Assembly (NCBI RefSeq): GCF_003369915.1
Contig: NW_022881614.1
Span: 20,066,336-20,130,335 of the forward strand
DNA length: 64,000 nt
Reading direction: 5' to 3'
Origin: Drosophila miranda
Taxonomy: Eukaryota; Arthropoda; Insecta; Diptera; Drosophilidae
The notes under the pieces are model-generated. The model searched no databases. It was given only the letters and a program-made list of their open reading frames with translations, and was not told the origin of the DNA. Shown one piece after another: positions 59,041-64,000 of this stretch (its first letter is position 1; the number at the start of each line of letters is the position of its first letter). The position numbers and the translations under genes are program-made.

Positions 59041-59437
59041 CTGTGCGGTCTTGCCGGCTTCAATAGCTTCTCCACTCTGAATGATTGGGTACGACCTAGC
59101 GCCTAGTGTTACAGTGTCATTTCTGTAATCGATGACGGCTTTACTTGCCATCAAGTATTCTCTTCCTAATAAAATATCATAATTTTCGGAAAAGTTATGT
59201 ATGTAGAACTTTTGTTCGGACGGACATGTTTTGTTCGCATTCCTCATTATACTCTTAGTTAAACGGACAGATCCATTGATGGTATGGACCGTAAGGTTAT
59301 CGTCTTTTATCTCGGAATCTGTATAATTTTCTTTCATGATGTTGATCGATGATCCCGAGTCAGCGATACACCTTAATATTCTTTTATTAATGGTAATGTT
59401 TATATAGGGTCCTCCTCGGTTTCTTCCGAGGCGGCTT
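59041..59437 (-). pseudogene. gypsy1 protease segment (unit B)
   Basis: ADSGSS and ILLGREYL motifs as in unit A, cut at the gypsy2 insertion. Confidence 0.8.
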
Positions 59438-59572
59438 GATGAAAATTTACGTCCATCTTCGTTTGGCCACTCTGGCTCTCCCTCCCTCTTTTAGTAGGTT
59501 GGTTGGGTCCACTCCCACTAGCTTGGTTTTGAGATATTTGCTGATTGAATGGATTCTGAGCCCTACCTTGAT

Positions 59573-60358
59573 TCATTTTACACCTTTTAACTCATTGTAT
59601 AATCCAGGATTTTGGGAATTTTGATTTTGATTTGTTCGATTAGTCTGACCTGTTCCAGATGAACTCTGAGTTTGATTGTGATAGTTAGTAGTATTATAAT
59701 TTGGATAATAGTTTCCAACATTCTTTCGATTTGATTGAGACGATTTCGATTGATCTTTATTTGTACCTGAACCTGTTGTACTAGCTTCGTACAATCCTTC
59801 TTCTTGTGCTGCCTTCTTAAGATTAGACAATGTGGTAATATCTTTTCTTGCTAAGGTCATGAACGTTCTTTCAGGAAGTTTTCGAGTAATGACATCTTTA
59901 ATTGTGTTGTTCAAAGCGTTTTTATAAATGACATTATTTTCTGGTATGTTTTCTAAGTTAAGCTTATTGTTTATTAATAATGCTTTTATCTCTAATTCTT
60001 CTATAAACTTACGAAGACTGCCATTGAATCTGGTGGTGTATAGTTGTCGTAAGAGTTCTTCATATGGTGTGTGATTTTTGAACTCGTTGATCAGCGCCGT
60101 CTTCAGTTCGAGCCACGTGTTGGGTTGTATCATTTGCGATATGCGTTGTGCCTCTCCTGACAGTTGGATCTCGGTCGCTCCAAATAGGATCCTTTGTTGG
60201 CGAAGATCTTCAGTTGGATATAATCCGCATACATATTCGATTCGTTTGATAAATGAGCTTAGCTGTCCAGATGAACCGTCATAGGCAGGTATTTGTCTGA
60301 TCGACAGCAGTGCCTGGTTCAAGTGGATTTCGCTCAATGATAGTGGTGGTAACGCCAT
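59573..60358 (-). CDS. gypsy1 Gag (unit B)
   Basis: 261 codons, differing from unit A by single substitutions (for example LPERTF against LPDRTF). The frame is open to the same TGA overlapping ATG. Capsid-like helices and a basic Asn/Gln/Ser-rich tail; no zinc knuckle. Confidence 0.82.
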   Translation of the reverse strand: MALPPLSLSEIHLNQALLSIRQIPAYDGSSGQLSSFIKRIEYVCGLYPTEDLRQQRILFGATEIQLSGEAQRISQMIQPNTWLELKTALINEFKNHTPYEELLRQLYTTRFNGSLRKFIEELEIKALLINNKLNLENIPENNVIYKNALNNTIKDVITRKLPERTFMTLARKDITTLSNLKKAAQEEGLYEASTTGSGTNKDQSKSSQSNRKNVGNYYPNYNTTNYHNQTQSSSGTGQTNRTNQNQNSQNPGLYNELKGVK

Positions 60359-60528
60359 GTTGTTGGTGTTGATTGGGTTTTGTTTTGTTTTCAGTAGTTT
60401 TTAACTTTATTTTGGTTCACTTGTAAGTTTTTTGATTTTGTATTTAGTGTTTCACTGTTCTTGATCACAGTAATTAGAAATTACACAAGCTGACCATTAC
60501 CGAAATATAGGAGTTAATTTTAAACGAA

Positions 60529-60546
60529 ATCCTACCGACTGCGCCA
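60529..60546 (-). promoter_or_regulatory. gypsy1 primer-binding site, tRNA-Ser type (unit B)
   Basis: Same 18 bases as in unit A, next to the LTR. Confidence 0.8.
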
Positions 60547-61140
60547 GTTAAATATCCGCAACTCGATTTTAAGTTTTTTAAAAAAGATTTTTATTTTACA
60601 ACTTAAATATCTTTATGTCACAAGATTTAAATGAATTCCCCGACTTGACTTTGGGTCTGCTTGTCTCAAACGGAACTGATCTCTCTGCTGCTGGCTAGTT
60701 TCCATGAGCCCTTCTCTTGGAACTCCCGACTCTGGCTTCGGGCGTTGCTTTCCTCGGCTGCATCTTCGTGTCGGTGGCGTACGTGCCTGGATCGATATTT
60801 GGGGATGCGTCGGCTTTGATGAAAGGCATCCACTGCTGGCGATCGGTGTTGCATTACATGACGGAGCTAGGAATGTGATACTCCTTGGTTTTATGTCTAG
60901 CTTTGATTGGTCCTCATGAGTGGCGTGATTCTAAAGAATCGATTTCTCGAGAGTGGCGTGATTCTAATGTTGATGAAACAATGTGGTCCATTGTTTATAT
61001 TATGGGGGGCCCTAGCTTGGAGTATGGGAAGAAACAGTTATTGATTCTTGAGTGGGGTCCTGTTACTTGTGTGGATGGGGTGGATGAATTGTACATAAAC
61101 ATAATGTGTATGGGATGTGGGGAATTATGGATATGTCACT
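60547..61140 (-). repeat. gypsy1 5' LTR (unit B)
   Basis: About 594 bp, counterpart of 31,172-31,762. It lies 114 bp from the cuff stop codon. Confidence 0.8.
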
Positions 61141-61254
61141 ATATAGTAGTGATGATGATAACGCAGATGAACACAAACCCAACCGCATGAAGATGTCACA
61201 ATAAACTTAAAACTTCATTTATCTACTCAACAATGAAATGAAAAATTATTTTCT

Positions 61255-62568
61255 TTAATTCTTATGAAGTGTTGTGGGGGTTAGGTCCTCCATGCGCTCG
61301 TCCAACATGATGCGAAACCAATCGGGAATGAAGGTATACTGATTCCTGCCAAGATACGAAGTGTACGAGATCTCCCCCTGGCTAGCATCAAACTTCATCA
61401 GATACACGGTTTTGGGGCAGTCGACTACCGACATAAAGCCGCGAATCTGGTCCACGAGCCGCAGCAGGAAATTGACACAGACATTCGGTGACCAGGCTTT
61501 TTCCTGCGCAAACAAATTAAAGTGTTATTTCAATCGGAGTATATTGTATATATGTACTAACGCAATCCTTCCAAAGTTGCCGCACAGATAGCTTGTTAAT
61601 GGTGTGCGCGATGGTGTCGCGGTTAACATTAGCAACGTAAATGTTTTCGATGCCCACCAGAAAGCACTTGGACCACCACTTGAGGGCGTCGCAACGGTTG
61701 TGCGTAGCCCATTCATCCACGCTCATACTGTCTAGGCGAAACTGCAGCTCCGTAAAGACATAATTTGAACTAGCAGGCGAATAAGAGCAAATTTAAACCG
61801 ATTTTAAATGTACATTCAAGGCCCCGTACTTACTTCCCGTCACTTCCTGTCCTAAAACCTTCGGCCAGAACTGGTGAATCGAAAATAAAACGTGTGCCAT
61901 TTATGCTGAAGTAAAACACTCCGTTGTATTGTCCAGTCGGTTCCATTGGGTCGCATGGTTTCGGCATTGCATTTGCATTCTCTGAAAAAAAAACAAAAAA
62001 AATACTAAATAGTAATGTTGGATGGGTAATCCAATGCCCTACCGGATAGGAAGTGCCTACGAAGCTTTGCGAGCCAATCAGCATTCAGTTCCTTCATGGG
62101 AGAAGTTTTTAGATCCTCAAGAACCACGGGGCTGATGTAAATCGTGTTTCGATACTTGGTCACGGCGAGGGTCCAGTTCTCCTTCATTTCGTAGGGAGTC
62201 CTCAAGATTAGTTCAAGAACTTCGGTGGTGCACACAATGTCGTAACTGACTTCCACCTCCAGTTTGGCGCTTAGATGGGATGTCCCAGTGCTCTCCATGT
62301 ACAATAGTATGTTGTCCAAGCCTGGCTGCGATAAGAGTAAACTTCGCGGAGGACTCGGCTCAGAGTCCCCCAGGTGCACTTGGAATTTGTTAATTTTTGG
62401 AACGACTACGTAGCGCAAGCGATTTGCATTGTTCTCAAATATTCCATATGGCGATAAGCTGAAGCCCCCGTGAACCACTGGCTTAGAAAATTCTGGAAAG
62501 TCACATCGGTCCGCTTTGGTAATAACGTGAGGTTTTATATTTAATAATATTTCATCAGAAATCATCAT
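61255..62568 (-). CDS. cuff: Cutoff-like DXO/Rai1 protein, intact (unit C)
   Basis: Four exons on the minus strand, 62,568-62,043, 61,981-61,834, 61,769-61,562 and 61,503-61,255, splice to 376 codons with matching phases; D. melanogaster Cutoff is about 384 residues. DXO/Rai1 landmarks: FPEFSKPVVHGGFSL near the N-terminus, GVFYFSINGTRFIFDSPV in exon 2, WWSKCFLVGIENIYV in exon 3 and a C-terminal NVCVNFLLRLVDQIR helix. Exon 4 has the five A's missing one in unit B, so it stays in frame. The usual acidic catalytic cluster of DXO enzymes is not obvious, as expected for Cutoff, which is held to bind rather than degrade RNA. It lies head-to-head with Mdn1, also near cuff in flies by CG number. Assignment as cutoff rather than another Rai1 paralogue rests on length and neighbourhood. 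Confidence 0.78.
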
Positions 62569-62834
62569 GGATTCATCTGAAAACGCAAGATTTAATTTTC
62601 CTAAAATTGGTTTTGCGTTGCTTAACAAAAAAAAATGGCAGCGTTAAATACTATGCGCATACTTGCAAACATATTAATGTTTCTTCCAATACACAACTTT
62701 CGTTAATCGTTCAAGGTTGCAATGTGTTGTCTAAGCTGGCTTTTAACTTTTACAAATCACACCGGTTCAGCAATTATTTTGGAGGCTCTACTGTGCTTCC
62801 CACTCCCACTCACAACAATTTGGCGCAACGACGG
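62569..62834. promoter_or_regulatory. cuff-side half of the divergent promoter region (unit C)
   Basis: Upstream of cuff up to the BEL duplication, here GACGG (62,830-62,834) against GCCGG in unit B. An A9 run lies at 62,627-62,635. Confidence 0.5.
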
Positions 62835-64000
62835 TGTGGAGATAATGTTTTTTATCCCAATCGGCCGACTAATTATTTCGAATTAAACAAAACTCGGCGG
62901 AGAAATAAAATTACGATATGTTCTTTAATGCGTGACTTCCAAATTGCAAGTGTGGCTTGCCTGCCCTTTACATTGCCGCTCCGATCGCTAAGCGCAGCTT
63001 CGCTCGGCCGACGTCGGTAGGCAGACGCAAAGCGGAGATAGCGAAGAGCGAGCTGGCAGAGAGCGTTTAGCAGGGCAAGCAAGCGCAAAGCTTTAACAAA
63101 CAAATGAGTGACATAGACATAAGTATCAAACAAAATAAGCGGCTGAGGGCCAAGAATTAGGTGCTATTTGGCAAGCAGCTAATCGGCTGGGTTCTGCTCC
63201 GAACATTCACCCCCGTTGGAAGGCAAAGGCTTTCAACAGATCCATCCTGAAGGGCAGAACCGCTATTTTTCCAACGGCCCTCTTGAAGATGCTTGCTTGG
63301 GCGCAGCTGGCGGCTACGCTGGGATGATCGTCGAACGCAGCAATCGGCGCTTTTTTACGAAGGCGGCTTGTCGTGATTACGTCTTGATCATCGGGAACCT
63401 CTGTAATTGTATAGAATGGCAGGAAATTTGGCAATGTAGAAATTGTTGAAAGTTGAATTTCATTTAGCGTGGATATGTAGGTTTTTAATATATGGAAAAG
63501 TTCGCGCTGCAGTTCCTGATTCTCCGATCGCAGTTTTTCCACTTGCACCTGGCACTCGAGCAGCTGCTTCCTGCATTGCTGCTCTAAGTTTTGGTACTCC
63601 AGCGTTGTGGGTCGAAAATCGTCAATAGAGATGCACGAGGAATTTTCAAAAGCGGCTAAAGCTGCACGCTTATTCTCCGAGCTATCAATGCTTCCTGATA
63701 CTATCCAACCAAGTTTTGTCTCCTGCAATGTTGGCAATTGGGCTGATAGTCGAATCTGTCCGACGCACATTAAATCGAAGAACAAACCAGAACCTATCAA
63801 CATATCGATACGTTGGGGCTTGGAGAAATTAGGATCAGCTAGTTTTAGATTATTCGGCATTGGCCAATCCTTTGCGTCTACGCCGAAGTTAGGCTGCATT
63901 TCCGTAATTGAGTTGGTGACAATTGCAGCGAAGGAAGCTCTATAGCTTGCGTCCTGGGATTGTTCAACTATATGTACAGACTTGCTCGAAGGTAGAATGG
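62835..64000 (-). mobile_element. BEL/Pao element, partial at window end (unit C)
   Basis: Same insertion site and orientation as in unit B. The 3' LTR is 62,835-63,205 (371 bp, one C fewer). The protease and coiled-coil region follows (63,207-63,899 and beyond) with single-base changes; the element continues past the edge. Confidence 0.9.
63207..64000 (-). pseudogene. BEL protease and coiled coil, partial (unit C)
   Basis: DUF1758-like part (LLIGSG is MLIGSG here, ETKLGWIVSG) and the leucine-rich coiled coil are kept. A one-base loss in a G run near 63,253 changes the last residues compared with unit B. The Gag part lies outside the window. Confidence 0.8.

Larger units (their letters stand above)
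44134..61140 (-). mobile_element. gypsy1 errantivirus (unit B), interrupted by gypsy2
   Basis: Same element and insertion point as in unit A without the LINE: 5' LTR 61,140-60,547, gag, protease, gypsy2 (59,036-48,467), RT, RNase H, integrase, env and a stub 3' LTR. The shared breaks show it was duplicated with the genes. Confidence 0.85.

Overview
This is eukaryotic, almost certainly Drosophila, DNA. It has short GT-AG introns, genes that match fly proteins closely, and dense insect LTR and non-LTR retrotransposons. Three host genes recur: a cutoff-like DXO/Rai1 gene (cuff), the 5' part of midasin (Mdn1, CG13185 in D. melanogaster) and ERp60. From memory all three lie on D. melanogaster 2R (Muller element C). 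Multicopy, partly broken Muller C genes in heterochromatin-like sequence suggest a Y or neo-Y chromosome of the obscura group, with the D. miranda neo-Y as first guess. The species and chromosome are inference; the repeat structure is read directly.

Layout. The window holds about two units of a tandem array. Unit A runs from about 176 to 31,876, unit B from 31,877 to 61,254, and unit C starts at 61,255 and runs off the end. Unit order is: cuff (minus), divergent promoter, Mdn1 5' part (plus), ERp60 (plus), then about 17-21 kb of nested retroelements, all on the minus strand. Equivalent positions are 33,344 bp apart across ERp60, 29,509 bp apart in the gypsy1 pol, and 29,378 bp apart at cuff. 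The differences come from unit-specific insertions and deletions. Bases 1-175 are the end of a further Mdn1 copy, joined through scrambled filler to a truncated cuff.

Mobile elements. (1) A 3.45-kb BEL/Pao element with gag and protease but no reverse transcriptase: in Mdn1 intron 1 in unit A, and in the cuff-Mdn1 intergenic region in units B and C. Unit A keeps the empty site for the latter. (2) gypsy1, a 17.6/297-like errantivirus with an F-type env. (3) gypsy2, a long-LTR Ty3/gypsy element with a tRNA-Lys primer site, inserted into gypsy1 with a 4-bp ACTT duplication; its Gag carries an N-terminal RING-H2 finger. (4) Inside one gypsy2 LTR, a 1.9-kb segment holding a TIR element with mini-me/DINE-1-like sequence. 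(5) A CR1/Jockey-like LINE, in unit A only, with a 0.93-kb internal tandem duplication.

Gene state. ERp60 is intact in unit A (492 codons) and frameshifted in B. cuff is intact in C (376 codons from the first in-frame Met), frameshifted in B and truncated in A. Mdn1 is always cut at the same point, after about 1,250 codons, and fused to the ERp60 5' end. It has one nonsense codon in B and many lesions in A. The genes read plus and the retroelements downstream read minus, so transcription would converge on ERp60 and Mdn1. A germline piRNA factor thus sits in an amplified array built like a small-RNA source.
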